64,000 nt of DNA from Saprospiraceae bacterium (GTDB lineage: Bacteria > Bacteroidota > Bacteroidia > Chitinophagales > Saprospiraceae), in assembly GCA_028285545.1 (NCBI GenBank), contig JANQPA010000050.1, positions 169,251-233,250 of the forward strand, in the 5' to 3' direction. Below are positions 42,410 through 50,665 of the stretch, piece after piece. Below the pieces are notes generated by a model that was not told the origin of the DNA, did not search any database, and saw only the letters and a program-made list of their open reading frames with translations. The first letter of the stretch is position 1. Each line of letters starts with the position of its first letter. The translations under genes were made by a program, and so were the position numbers.

Positions 42410-43120
42410 TTACAAAAAGTGCTTTAACCAAATTACCTCCTTATCACTAAGTGGTCTTACAAATCCCCGAGGCAGATCTTTTTTGGTGAGGCCGCCATAA
42501 GAAACACGATCTATACGAACAACTGTAAATCCGGCATTTTCAAATAATGCTCTTAAACCCTTATCGGATCCACTGCGAAGGTCGACCCCGACTTCATTTT
42601 TAGGCTTATCCTCAAGGTAAGTCAAGCCCTTAATTATTAGAGTAGATTTTTTTTGAGAGGCCACCTTCATCAAATTTTCCAAGTCCTTATCCTCAATTGG
42701 ATTTTCTAATACTATCTGATATACCATTTTTACCTGATGACTAGAGTGGGTCAACCGTTCCTGAAGACCTTGATCATTACTTAGAATTAATAGGCCGGTA
42801 CTGGCAGAGTCCATTTCTTCGATTGGCTTAACATCTTTAGGAACCTTATTCCGAACCAATTCGGCCACTGTTTTTCTATCTCCACTTTTTTTCCTTTGGG
42901 AAGTGCTTACCTTTTTGGGTTTGTTGAATAAGAAATAAGCTTTCTTTTTTTCAACTTTTACAGCTTTGCCTTTTAAAAAGACCTGATCTTCTTCCTGCAC
43001 TTGATAAGAAGGGTTGGTTTCTATCTGCCCATTTACTTTTACTAATCCTTTTTTTACAAACTCTCCTGCCTGACGGCGTGTACAAGCTCCGCTATGAGCT
43101 ATATATTGATTAAGGCGCAT
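42410..43120 (-). CDS. Pseudouridine synthase, RsuA/RluB family, with S4 domain
   Basis: A 236-residue protein. The N-terminal S4 RNA-binding domain is MRLNQYIAHSGACTRRQAGE (1-60). The catalytic domain has YFLFNKPKKVSTSQ and the loop EEMDSASTGLLILSND, where the family normally reads GRLDxxTxGLLLLTND. The catalytic Asp is kept, but the preceding Arg-Leu is Glu-Met. YEIxL-like VYQIVLENP and DRVSYGGLTKKDLPRG follow. It should modify a uridine in rRNA; the altered motif leaves some doubt. It lies 9 bp downstream of dnaB. Confidence 0.86.
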   Translation of the reverse strand: MRLNQYIAHSGACTRRQAGEFVKKGLVKVNGQIETNPSYQVQEEDQVFLKGKAVKVEKKKAYFLFNKPKKVSTSQRKKSGDRKTVAELVRNKVPKDVKPIEEMDSASTGLLILSNDQGLQERLTHSSHQVKMVYQIVLENPIEDKDLENLMKVASQKKSTLIIKGLTYLEDKPKNEVGVDLRSGSDKGLRALFENAGFTVVRIDRVSYGGLTKKDLPRGFVRPLSDKEVIWLKHFL

Positions 43121-43129
43121 AAATAGATT

Positions 43130-44647
43130 TTAAAATGGGATGTCTTCGTCTTCATTAATTTTGGAAGGCATCGTAATGGTCGTATTGCTAAACGTATCAT
43201 CTGGAAGATCATCAAAGGCGTTTTCTTCTAAATCTGAAAATCTGGCAAATTCAGCCGTGAATTTCATTCGGATGGTATCCAGTTTTCCATGCCTGTTTTT
43301 TGCCATAATAACTTCTGCTACTCCTTTTAGAGAAGTTCCTTCTTCATCCTCCAGGATGTCATAATATTCAGGACGGTAAATGAAGGCTACCTGGTCAGCG
43401 TCCTGCTCAATTGAGCCACTTTCCCTCAAATCCGACAACTGCGGCCGCTTACTACCTCCCCTAATTTCCACCGCCCGGCTTAATTGAGAAAGTGCGATAA
43501 CCGGTACATTCAATTCTTTTGCCAGGCCTTTTAATGCCCTGGAGATTGCACTAACCTCTTGTTCGCGATTACCTCTTTGATTATCGGATCCTCCACTCAT
43601 CAATTGTAGATAATCAATGATCACCAGTTGGATGTCATGTTGCATCTTTAGACGGCGGCACTTGGCACGTAGTTCAAATATATTGATCCCCGGAGTATCA
43701 TCGATAAAGATATTGGCTTCAGAAATTCTTTCTATAGAAGTATGCAGTTGCTGCCATTCATATTCTTCGAGCTGCCCGTTTCGCATTTTGTGGCCTGAAA
43801 TTTCTGCATCCATGGATACAATTCTTTGAGCCAACTGTACGCTTGACATTTCCAGCGAAAATACGGCAACAGCTTTTTGAAAGTCTAAAGCTGCATTTTT
43901 TGCCAGCGATAATACAAAACTGGTCTTCCCCATACCGGGGCGTGCCGCAAGAATAATCAAATCAGAAGGTTGCCAACCGGAGGTAAGCCTGTCCAGGTCT
44001 GTAAATCCAGTAGGAACTCCGGTTAAGCCATCTTCACGATTTTTGAGTTCTTCGAGTTGCTTGATGATTTTACTTGCCAGACTACTCATATTGTCGATGG
44101 CTCTGGACATATTTTGTTGGGCAATGGCAAAAAGGCCTTGTTCAGCATCATCTAGCAGCTGGAAAACATCGGTGGTGTCTTCAAAGGCATTTTTGATCAC
44201 TTTGGAGGATACCTGGATTAATTCGCGCTGGATAAATTTTTGAGCGATAATACGGGAATGATATTCGATATTGGCCGCAGAAGCTACTTTATTGGTTAGT
44301 TCTACCAAGTAATAGGGGCCTCCTACCGCTTTTAAATCTCCGGATTTTTTCAACTCTTCAGTGACAGTGAGCATGTCAATAGGATGCGATCTTTCAAATA
44401 AACGCATCATGGCTTGAAAGATAAGTTGGTGAGCATCTGTATAAAAGCTATTGGGACGTAAAATGTCCAAAACAACTGTCAGCGCATCTTTTTCAAGCAT
44501 AATGGCCCCAAGAACAGCCTCTTCCAAAGGTACGGCCTGCGGTGGAACTTTACCAAATACAAAATCCGATAACTCCTCGCTTCTCTTCTTCAGGTTCCCT
44601 GATTTGAATGCGGGAGCCTTGTTCTGTTTAGGATTTTGTTCTGCCAT
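43130..44647 (-). CDS. dnaB: Replicative DNA helicase DnaB
   Basis: A 505-residue hexameric fork helicase. The N-terminal domain (about 37-140) begins VPPQAVPLEEAVLGAIMLEK. The RecA-like domain starts with TGVPTGFTDLDRLTSGWQPS, Walker A ARPGMGKT (235-242), motif H2 LVIIDYLQLMSGG, H3 VPVIALSQLSRAVE and the arginine-finger region EQDADQVAFIYRPEYY. No intein. The acidic C-terminus ends EDEDIPF. It heads a reverse two-gene unit with the pseudouridine synthase. DnaA-box-like sites lie 175-445 bp upstream. Confidence 0.97.
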   Translation of the reverse strand: MAEQNPKQNKAPAFKSGNLKKRSEELSDFVFGKVPPQAVPLEEAVLGAIMLEKDALTVVLDILRPNSFYTDAHQLIFQAMMRLFERSHPIDMLTVTEELKKSGDLKAVGGPYYLVELTNKVASAANIEYHSRIIAQKFIQRELIQVSSKVIKNAFEDTTDVFQLLDDAEQGLFAIAQQNMSRAIDNMSSLASKIIKQLEELKNREDGLTGVPTGFTDLDRLTSGWQPSDLIILAARPGMGKTSFVLSLAKNAALDFQKAVAVFSLEMSSVQLAQRIVSMDAEISGHKMRNGQLEEYEWQQLHTSIERISEANIFIDDTPGINIFELRAKCRRLKMQHDIQLVIIDYLQLMSGGSDNQRGNREQEVSAISRALKGLAKELNVPVIALSQLSRAVEIRGGSKRPQLSDLRESGSIEQDADQVAFIYRPEYYDILEDEEGTSLKGVAEVIMAKNRHGKLDTIRMKFTAEFARFSDLEENAFDDLPDDTFSNTTITMPSKINEDEDIPF

Positions 44648-44821
44648 GTTTTTTATTTTAGAAAAAATTGTTTTTGATAACCTTTATTGGCAGGAATGCA
44701 ATTTGGTTTTTTACGGATTTAAACAAAATACACACTCACTTTCAGCCTTCTAAATTATACCTTTTTTATGACAAAATTAAGGCTTAGCTTATATAAAACT
44801 GACAGGAGGAGGGGATGGCAG

Positions 44822-44863
44822 TTATCTACAAATGTTGATAAGGAGGTAAGTAATTGTGGAAAA
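44822..44863. promoter_or_regulatory. Cluster of three DnaA-box-like 9-mers
   Basis: TTATCTACA (44822-44830), TTATCAACA on the reverse strand (44833-44841) and TTTTCCACA on the reverse strand (44855-44863). Each is at most one base from TTATCCACA. The first two form an inverted pair 2 bp apart. They lie in the 549-bp gap upstream of dnaB, which is otherwise AT-rich and free of genes. Confidence 0.45.
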
Positions 44864-45082
44864 GGCCTTTAAGTATAAACTAGATGTTAATTTTAGGTCA
44901 AAAAAAAGTAAGGGAGACTTCTGACACATTCACTGTGTTAATTGATTGTAACCAGCAAAATAGACTGGTTTTCATTTGTTTGGATTCGTGAAATGATAAT
45001 CTTGCTGAAAAATCAGCTACAGAAAATCCCCCTTATACTATGGGTAATTGGATTAAATGTGAAATCGGTTAAGGGGATAAAA

Positions 45083-45091
45083 TGTGAATAA
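45083..45091 (-). promoter_or_regulatory. Fourth DnaA-box-like 9-mer
   Basis: TTATTCACA on the reverse strand fits the relaxed consensus TTATNCACA exactly. It is followed on the forward strand by a run of A/T (AATTTTTATAAAAAATTT), as would be expected of an unwinding element. Confidence 0.4.
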
Positions 45092-45132
45092 ATTTTTATA
45101 AAAAATTTCTTCACGCAACTGTTTCTTGATCA

Positions 45133-45196
45133 GTAGAAGGTATATGGTAGAAAGTAAAAAGACAAATCCTTTTACTTTCTACTTATTACATTATAC
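45133..45196. repeat. Heptamer element, GTAGAAA family
   Basis: The left arm is GTAGAAG, GTATATG, GTAGAAA, GTAAAAA (45133-45160). The right arm at 45168-45196 is complementary (TTTTACTTTCTAC, TTATTAC, ATTATAC). It abuts the stop codon of the reverse gene at 45197. Confidence 0.7.
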
Positions 45197-46216
45197 TTAT
45201 TTAATAGAATTCAACTTGTTTGTTACCTGTTGAATAACTTTCATTTGTTCTTCGATATGATTGAGGGTGCTGAGTTGTTCAGCTTCATTGGTGGCAATAT
45301 CAGACTCTGCCTTCTGGATTCTTTTATGAGCTTCCTCAATCGTCTTGTGATAGCGTTCATTATCTCTTTTCAGTTTGTTGAGTAGAGATTGGATTTTTTT
45401 CAGGTTCTTCTCTTCAGCAGCCAATTCTTCCCTTACTACTTCTCTTTTTACTTCTAATTTGTATTCGTACATCATACTTTCAGCTGTAGTATACCAGGTT
45501 GGGTAGCTTCCTGAGGATAAATAGTCATTTCCTACATCCATCCATACCATGAATTTAGCAGCACTTCCTCGATCTTCGGCTCTTGAATATAGATTGACTC
45601 CACCTCCATTTCCAACAATTCCGATATTTACACCCTCAGCGAGATAATCTTGTTCCTTTTTTACTTTTTTAACCCTAGTGCTATAATTTTCCTTCATGAA
45701 ATCAGCCCATACCTTTTTAGCCATTTTGGCATTTGCTCCTTCTATTTCCACAACCAAGGCGTTATTGGATCCTTTACTCATAAATTCCTGAGCCTCCACA
45801 ACAGCCATGGACTTCATTTCTACAGGATAGGAGCCATAACTATTATTGTTATTATAGTTGTTATAATTATTGTAGGACTGAACGTTGGAATTTGAATTGT
45901 AACTATTTTCTCTGTAGTTATTATTGGATTCACTGCTAATAATTCTTGCAGTTGGTCTGTTCACTGAGCGTGGCTGTACCTGCTGGCTTTCTACTTGCCT
46001 GGCTTGAAGTTGCCTAACTTGAGGCTGCCTGGTTTGTGTAGTTTTAGCCTGATTTTGTTTGGTTTGAGCAGTGGATTTACTGTTAAATACCTTCGCTCCT
46101 TTGATTACCCACTGTGTTTTTTCAGCCTTATCTTCTTTCTTTTTAGTGTTATTTTGGGCATATGCCTCCCCATTAAAAGCTAAAAGAATAGCGAAAACAA
46201 ATAATAGGTTTTTCAT
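45197..46216 (-). CDS. Secreted protein with low-complexity linker and C-terminal coiled coil
   Basis: A 339-residue protein with a signal peptide ending AYAQ (about 1-21). A Gln/Thr/Arg-rich stretch (about 50-90) and an Asn/Tyr/Ser-rich stretch (about 95-130, NNYNNYNNNNSYGSY) follow. A folded middle domain (about 135-240: NALVVEIEGANAKMAKKVWA, GVNIGIVGNGGGVNLYSRAE, VWMDVGNDYLSSGSYPTWYT) precedes a long coiled coil (about 255-338). I do not recognise the family. Envelope location inferred. Confidence 0.75.
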   Translation of the reverse strand: MKNLLFVFAILLAFNGEAYAQNNTKKKEDKAEKTQWVIKGAKVFNSKSTAQTKQNQAKTTQTRQPQVRQLQARQVESQQVQPRSVNRPTARIISSESNNNYRENSYNSNSNVQSYNNYNNYNNNNSYGSYPVEMKSMAVVEAQEFMSKGSNNALVVEIEGANAKMAKKVWADFMKENYSTRVKKVKKEQDYLAEGVNIGIVGNGGGVNLYSRAEDRGSAAKFMVWMDVGNDYLSSGSYPTWYTTAESMMYEYKLEVKREVVREELAAEEKNLKKIQSLLNKLKRDNERYHKTIEEAHKRIQKAESDIATNEAEQLSTLNHIEEQMKVIQQVTNKLNSIK

Positions 46217-46488
46217 AGTCTTTGATTTTAATTAGTAACCAACTAAAGGGCTCATTATTATTTGCCCTGGTTTGTAATTATGACGTAATGTGTTTCCGGA
46301 AGTCACAATGACTTTAAATATCAAAACAAATTATGTGCTTCTTTAGATGAGTGATTGAATATTTAATAAATTCAAACCCTTGTTTAGTAGATCCGCATTA
46401 GTTAAAGGTAGAAAGATCAATGTCAAAAGTCGAAACAATAGTAAGGCTTTGTATTTTCAGGATTAACTTGCGCTACGTGGTACTATGT
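46217..46488. other. Gene-free upstream region of the secreted coiled-coil protein
   Basis: No gene seen. Two short dyads are present: AGGGC...GCCCT (about 46246-46268) and AAGTCA-CAA-TGACTT (about 46301-46315). Either may be an operator; nothing else supports this. Confidence 0.3.
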
Positions 46489-46558
46489 ATGGGTATTGGA
46501 TAATGAAAAAATTTCCATTTTTGCTCATTACCCAATACCCATTACGCACTACTCAATA
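46489..46558. repeat. Heptamer element, ATTGGGT family, upstream of ABC gene
   Basis: The left arm ATGGGTATTGGATAATGA (46489-46506) faces a right arm at 46525-46558 with 7-nt spaced TAC triplets (CCAATAC, CCATTAC, GCACTAC). It ends 18 bp before the start codon of the ABC ATPase gene and belongs to the same family as 942-1020. Confidence 0.6.
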
Positions 46559-46576
46559 ATTGTAAAAGGAAAATTC

Positions 46577-47470
46577 ATGGCCATACTAAAATTAGAGGAA
46601 GTAGTTAAGCAGTATAATAAACACCTGGCAGTGGATAAAGTAAGTTTTCAGGTGCCGGAAGGGAGTATTTTTGGTTTGCTAGGACCCAATGGAGCCGGCA
46701 AAACTTCAATAATCAGGATCATAACTACCATCATTCGTGCAGACACAGGTAAGGTGTTTTTTAATGGGGAACTTCTGAATAATAACCATCCTTCAAAAAT
46801 AGGCTACATGCCCGAAGAGAGAGGCTTGTACAAAAAAATGAAGGTGGGTGATCATTTGATTTATCTTGCTCGACTTAAAGGCTTAAATAAGTCTGATGCC
46901 AAGGAGTCAATTGAGCACTGGATGGAAAAGTTTGAAATAATGGATTGGTGGTCAAAAAAAGTGAATGAACTTTCCAAGGGCATGCAGCAAAAGATCCAGT
47001 TTATTTCGACAGTCATTCATAAACCTCCACTTCTAATTCTTGATGAACCCTTTTCTGGACTGGACCCCATTAATACCAATTTAATTAAAAGCGAAATAGA
47101 AAATCTAAGAGAAAGTGGAACCAGTATCATTTTTTCTACCCACAGGATGGAGCAAGTAGAGGAAATCTGCGAACACATTGTATTGATTGATAAAGGACAA
47201 AACGTCTTGGAGGGCAAAGTTAAAGACATCAAGAATACCTACAAAAAGAATCTTTTTAAAATAGGAGTTGATGGGGAGTTGCCAGCTAATTTGGAATCAC
47301 AACTTCCTGTTGTTCAAAAAGAATCCAACGCAATTATTGTAAAGTTGAAGGAGTCTGAAGATTCAAATGCCTTGTTGAATACTTTTTTAAAACTTCCTCT
47401 AAAAATCACTTCCTTCAATGAGATCCTTCCTTCCTTAAATGAAATTTTTATTCAACAAGTCGAATCTTAA
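46577..47470 (+). CDS. ABC transporter ATP-binding protein (NatA-like)
   Basis: I start at MAILKLEEVVKQYNKHLAV (297 residues) because the 27 residues upstream are translated heptamer repeat. Walker A is GPNGAGKTS, signature LSKGMQQKIQF, Walker B LLILDEPFSGLDP, switch FSTHRM. The C-terminal 80 residues form the DUF4162-like tail of NatA/CcmA-type ATPases (IKNTYKKNLFKIGVDGELPA). It powers the ABC-2 permease encoded 12 bp downstream; the exported substrate (Na+, drug or other) is not known. Confidence 0.92.
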   Translation: MAILKLEEVVKQYNKHLAVDKVSFQVPEGSIFGLLGPNGAGKTSIIRIITTIIRADTGKVFFNGELLNNNHPSKIGYMPEERGLYKKMKVGDHLIYLARLKGLNKSDAKESIEHWMEKFEIMDWWSKKVNELSKGMQQKIQFISTVIHKPPLLILDEPFSGLDPINTNLIKSEIENLRESGTSIIFSTHRMEQVEEICEHIVLIDKGQNVLEGKVKDIKNTYKKNLFKIGVDGELPANLESQLPVVQKESNAIIVKLKESEDSNALLNTFLKLPLKITSFNEILPSLNEIFIQQVES

Positions 47471-47482
47471 GCTCAAAATTAT

Positions 47483-48799
47483 ATGGACAAATTAATACTC
47501 ATCATAAAAAGAGAATACTTAACCAGAGTAAAGCGCCGATCCTTTATTTTAGTGACCCTATTGACGCCTCTGGCTTTTGCCGTATTTTTTATTGTGGTAG
47601 GCTTCATTTTTAGCTACGAAAGTGATGATGAAATGGTAGTGGCAGTTATCGATGAGGGAGGTTTACTTGCCGAAAAACGACAGATAAGAGATGAAAGACG
47701 CTTGTTTTTTAAGGAGGTTCATTATTCTCTTGACAGTGCCCGTAAGGTAGTTGAAAATGGAGAATTTGTTGGTGTTTTACAAATTCCTCCCCTCCAAAAC
47801 TTAATGGACCGCAGCCAAACGGTTTATTATTATTCAGATAATCAATTGCCCTTAGATATTCAATTTAGAATCCAGGACAAAATCAGCCGATTGATTCGAG
47901 AATATAAAATTGATAGCCTGGACATTGAAAAAGCTCAACTGGAAGCCTTGGAAACTAAAGTTTTATTAGAACCAGAACCTTTAAGGGAGGATGGTGAAGA
48001 TGCCAGTCGCTTAACAGGAGCCATCTCAGCTGGTATTGGTGCGGTGATGGGCTTTGTTATGTACCTCACTATTTTTATTTATGGTATGATGATTATGCGG
48101 TCGGTGATGGAAGAAAAAACCAACCGAATTGTAGAGGTTATGATTTCATCTGTAAAACCTTTCCAATTAATGCTGGGTAAAATTATTGGGGTTGGGGGAG
48201 TAGGCTTAACTCAAGTTTGTATTTGGGCCATTTTCATCCCTCTAATCAGTTTATTGGTGAATTTATTATTTGGATTTAATAGCACAATGCCAGAACTGGA
48301 TGCTGGTGCTGAAATTGATCCGGAGGATGCAGAAGCATTAATTGCTCTGGCATATAAAGAAATTTCCAACCTCAATTGGTGGATGATTCTACCACTTTTT
48401 ATCTTTTACTTCCTCGGAGGGTATTTTCTTTACTCTTCATTATTTGCTGCAGTAGGCTCGGCAATGGGGGATGATCTAGGGGAAGGGCAAAGCCTTACCA
48501 TTCCTATCACCATACCAGTGATATTAGCAATTTATATAGCTATGAAGGCCATACAAGCCCCTAATTCCAGCCTGGCTGTTTTCTCTTCCATATTCCCTCT
48601 TTTTGCGCCCATTGTAATGCCCACAAGGCTGGCCTTCAATCCACCAGTTTGGGAAATTGTCGCTTCGGTAATTGTGGTTGCCTTATCCTCAGTGTTTTTC
48701 GTTTGGTTGTCAGGGAGGATCTATCGTGTAGGGATTTTAATGTATGGAAAAAAGGTAAGCTTCAGAGAAATATTTCGCTGGATGTTTTACAAGGGATAA
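47483..48799 (+). CDS. ABC-2 family transporter permease (NatB-like)
   Basis: A 438-residue inner-membrane protein. The first helix (about 22-45) is preceded by LIIKREYLTRVKRRSFILVT. A periplasmic domain of about 130 residues follows, then five or six C-terminal helices including the RSVMEEKTNRIVEVMISSVK loop that marks NatB/YhaP-type ABC-2 permeases. It lies 12 bp after its ATPase. An extra acidic stretch (ELDAGAEIDPEDAEALIALA) sits between two helices. Confidence 0.9.
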   Translation: MDKLILIIKREYLTRVKRRSFILVTLLTPLAFAVFFIVVGFIFSYESDDEMVVAVIDEGGLLAEKRQIRDERRLFFKEVHYSLDSARKVVENGEFVGVLQIPPLQNLMDRSQTVYYYSDNQLPLDIQFRIQDKISRLIREYKIDSLDIEKAQLEALETKVLLEPEPLREDGEDASRLTGAISAGIGAVMGFVMYLTIFIYGMMIMRSVMEEKTNRIVEVMISSVKPFQLMLGKIIGVGGVGLTQVCIWAIFIPLISLLVNLLFGFNSTMPELDAGAEIDPEDAEALIALAYKEISNLNWWMILPLFIFYFLGGYFLYSSLFAAVGSAMGDDLGEGQSLTIPITIPVILAIYIAMKAIQAPNSSLAVFSSIFPLFAPIVMPTRLAFNPPVWEIVASVIVVALSSVFFVWLSGRIYRVGILMYGKKVSFREIFRWMFYKG

Positions 48800-48804
48800 A
48801 AAAA

Positions 48805-48828
48805 ATGGCCGCAAACATTTGCGGCCAT
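48805..48828 (+). terminator. Stem-loop after ABC permease gene
   Basis: An 11-bp perfect stem (ATGGCCGCAAA / TTTGCGGCCAT) with a 2-nt loop starts 5 bp after the stop codon. The U tract is weak. Confidence 0.55.
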
Positions 48829-48930
48829 AGTGGTTATAAAAATAACCGTTTTCTCAGGGCATGCTTCACATAATAAAATGAGAAGTCTTAATGTTGCCTC
48901 TCAAAGCTAAAATAGAATCTCTTGCTGGGG

Positions 48931-48969
48931 ATCTGATTAAATACTATGATGTATGTGTTTTAATCAGAT
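48931..48969. terminator. 11-bp AT-rich stem-loop
   Basis: ATCTGATTAAA (48931-48941) pairs with TTTAATCAGAT (48959-48969), 17-nt loop, in the gap between the ABC operon and the convergent ligase gene. It may help terminate the ligase transcript, though it lies about 100 bp from that stop. Confidence 0.35.
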
Positions 48970-49065
48970 ATATAATTAACGGTAAATTTAAGGAAAATAT
49001 TTTATTCTTGCTTGAATTTCTTTTTTTTCAAAAAAAAGAGCTCATCCTATTCCTGATTGTTTGAT

Positions 49066-50661
49066 CTATTCTTCATAGTTTTTTAGCATTTCCTTGAGGT
49101 CATCTAGTGTATTAGCTTCTTTCACAGGTTTATCTTTTCGCCACCTTTTAATTCTGGGAAAACGCAGGGCGACCCCTGATTTATGCCTTGTGGAAGCCCG
49201 AATGCCTTCGAAGGCAATTTCGAATACAAAAGTTGGCGTAACACTTCGTACTGGTCCAAAACGGTCAATAGTATTTTTGCGAACCCAGCTGGTAATCTCT
49301 TGGAATTCTTTATCTGTAAGTCCTGAATAGGCCTTCGCGAAGGGAACCAATTGTTCTCCATTCCATACTGCAAAGGTGAAATCAGTAAATAAATTGGCCC
49401 TGCGGCCATGTCCTCTTTGAGCATAAATCATGACTGCGTCAATAGTTAAAGGATCGACCTTCCACTTCCACCAATCTCCTTTTCTTCGACCAGCCTGATA
49501 AACAGAGTCTTTCTTTTTGAGCATCAGACCTTCGCTAAAATGATTTCGGGATTGCTCCCTTTCCTTGGCAACAAGATCCCAGGTATCAACTTCCACAAGG
49601 TCTGATAGTAATAAAATACCTCCAGTGTCATATTTACTGACCAGGCCTTCCAATAAAATGCGTCGTTTTTCCATTGGTTCCTGACGGCAATCCTCACCTT
49701 GCCACTCCAAAAGATCATAAGCCATCAAAATAACAGGAGCTTTTTTTAAAATATTTTTACTGACATTTTTTCTTCCTATCCGGGTCTGTAAGGTGTTAAA
49801 TCCCAGAGGCTGGCCATCTTTAAAAGCTAGAATTTCTCCGTCTAAAACTGTTCCATCAGGAATTGCTTTTGCCAGTTGATGGTACTCAGGGAATTTATCG
49901 GTAACCAATTCTTCCCCTCTGGACCATACAAAAACTTTCCCCTCTCTAATAATGATTTGACCTCTAATGCCATCCCACTTGCGTTCTACCTGCCATTCCG
50001 AAAGAGGCCCTAATTCTTCAGGTGGATCTTCGAGGGCATAAGCCAAATAAAAAGGATAAGGTTTGGAAATATCATCCAGTGGATTTTCAGAAAGGATTAA
50101 TTGTTCAAAAGTATTTTCATCAGGCGACCAATTGCCCATTATTCGGTGAGCCAGTAAGTTCTCTTCGATGCCGGTATACTTCGACAAAGATCTGACCATC
50201 AGTTTTTGGGATAAGCCCACTCTAAAATTGCCGGTAATTAATTTGTTGAAAATGTATCGTTCTGCTTTGCTCAAGCCATTCCAGGCATACCATATTTGCT
50301 CTTTTTTTTGAACTTCTTCCAAGCCATCCAATTCTTTGATAAAATGAATCCAATGTGTTAAAGACTTCTCAATAATATTCTTCCTTTCCGGTAAAACCAG
50401 GGTAATGGTTTCAGCCAGATCGCCAACTACATGATAACTTTCTTCAAATAACCATAATGGAATCTTACCGTATTCTGATGCCCATTGCCGTAGCAAAGTT
50501 GTGGTAACGGTACGTTTGGGACGACGGTGAGACAAAATTGCAATGGTCCATAATTTATCTTCATCGGGAGCCTCTGCAAAATAATCTGCTAAAGCCTTTA
50601 CCTTGATATTGATTTTGGTGGTTTGATCCAGTTGGACAAATAATTGGGCAAATCGCTTCAT
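49066..50661 (-). CDS. ATP-dependent DNA ligase (repair type)
   Basis: A 531-residue ligase with an N-terminal DNA-binding domain (about 1-190), an adenylation domain with the catalytic lysine K228 in VERKWDGIRG, TVLDGEILAF, GLMLKKKDSVYQAGRR and KWKVDPLTIDAVMI, and a C-terminal OB fold (FAKAYSGLTDKEFQEITSWV). It corresponds to the ATP-dependent ligases found next to a metallo-beta-lactamase exonuclease, linked to crosslink repair. The exonuclease gene is 4 bp upstream. The Lhr-type helicase and PdeM-like phosphoesterase of the full cassette are not in this window. Confidence 0.93.
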   Translation of the reverse strand: MKRFAQLFVQLDQTTKINIKVKALADYFAEAPDEDKLWTIAILSHRRPKRTVTTTLLRQWASEYGKIPLWLFEESYHVVGDLAETITLVLPERKNIIEKSLTHWIHFIKELDGLEEVQKKEQIWYAWNGLSKAERYIFNKLITGNFRVGLSQKLMVRSLSKYTGIEENLLAHRIMGNWSPDENTFEQLILSENPLDDISKPYPFYLAYALEDPPEELGPLSEWQVERKWDGIRGQIIIREGKVFVWSRGEELVTDKFPEYHQLAKAIPDGTVLDGEILAFKDGQPLGFNTLQTRIGRKNVSKNILKKAPVILMAYDLLEWQGEDCRQEPMEKRRILLEGLVSKYDTGGILLLSDLVEVDTWDLVAKEREQSRNHFSEGLMLKKKDSVYQAGRRKGDWWKWKVDPLTIDAVMIYAQRGHGRRANLFTDFTFAVWNGEQLVPFAKAYSGLTDKEFQEITSWVRKNTIDRFGPVRSVTPTFVFEIAFEGIRASTRHKSGVALRFPRIKRWRKDKPVKEANTLDDLKEMLKNYEE

Positions 50662-50665
50662 AAGT

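Noticed and set aside
46496..46576. Upstream ATG for the ABC ATPase
   Set aside because: The extra 27 residues are heptamer repeat sequence; MAILKLEEVV is the normal start of the ATPase fold.
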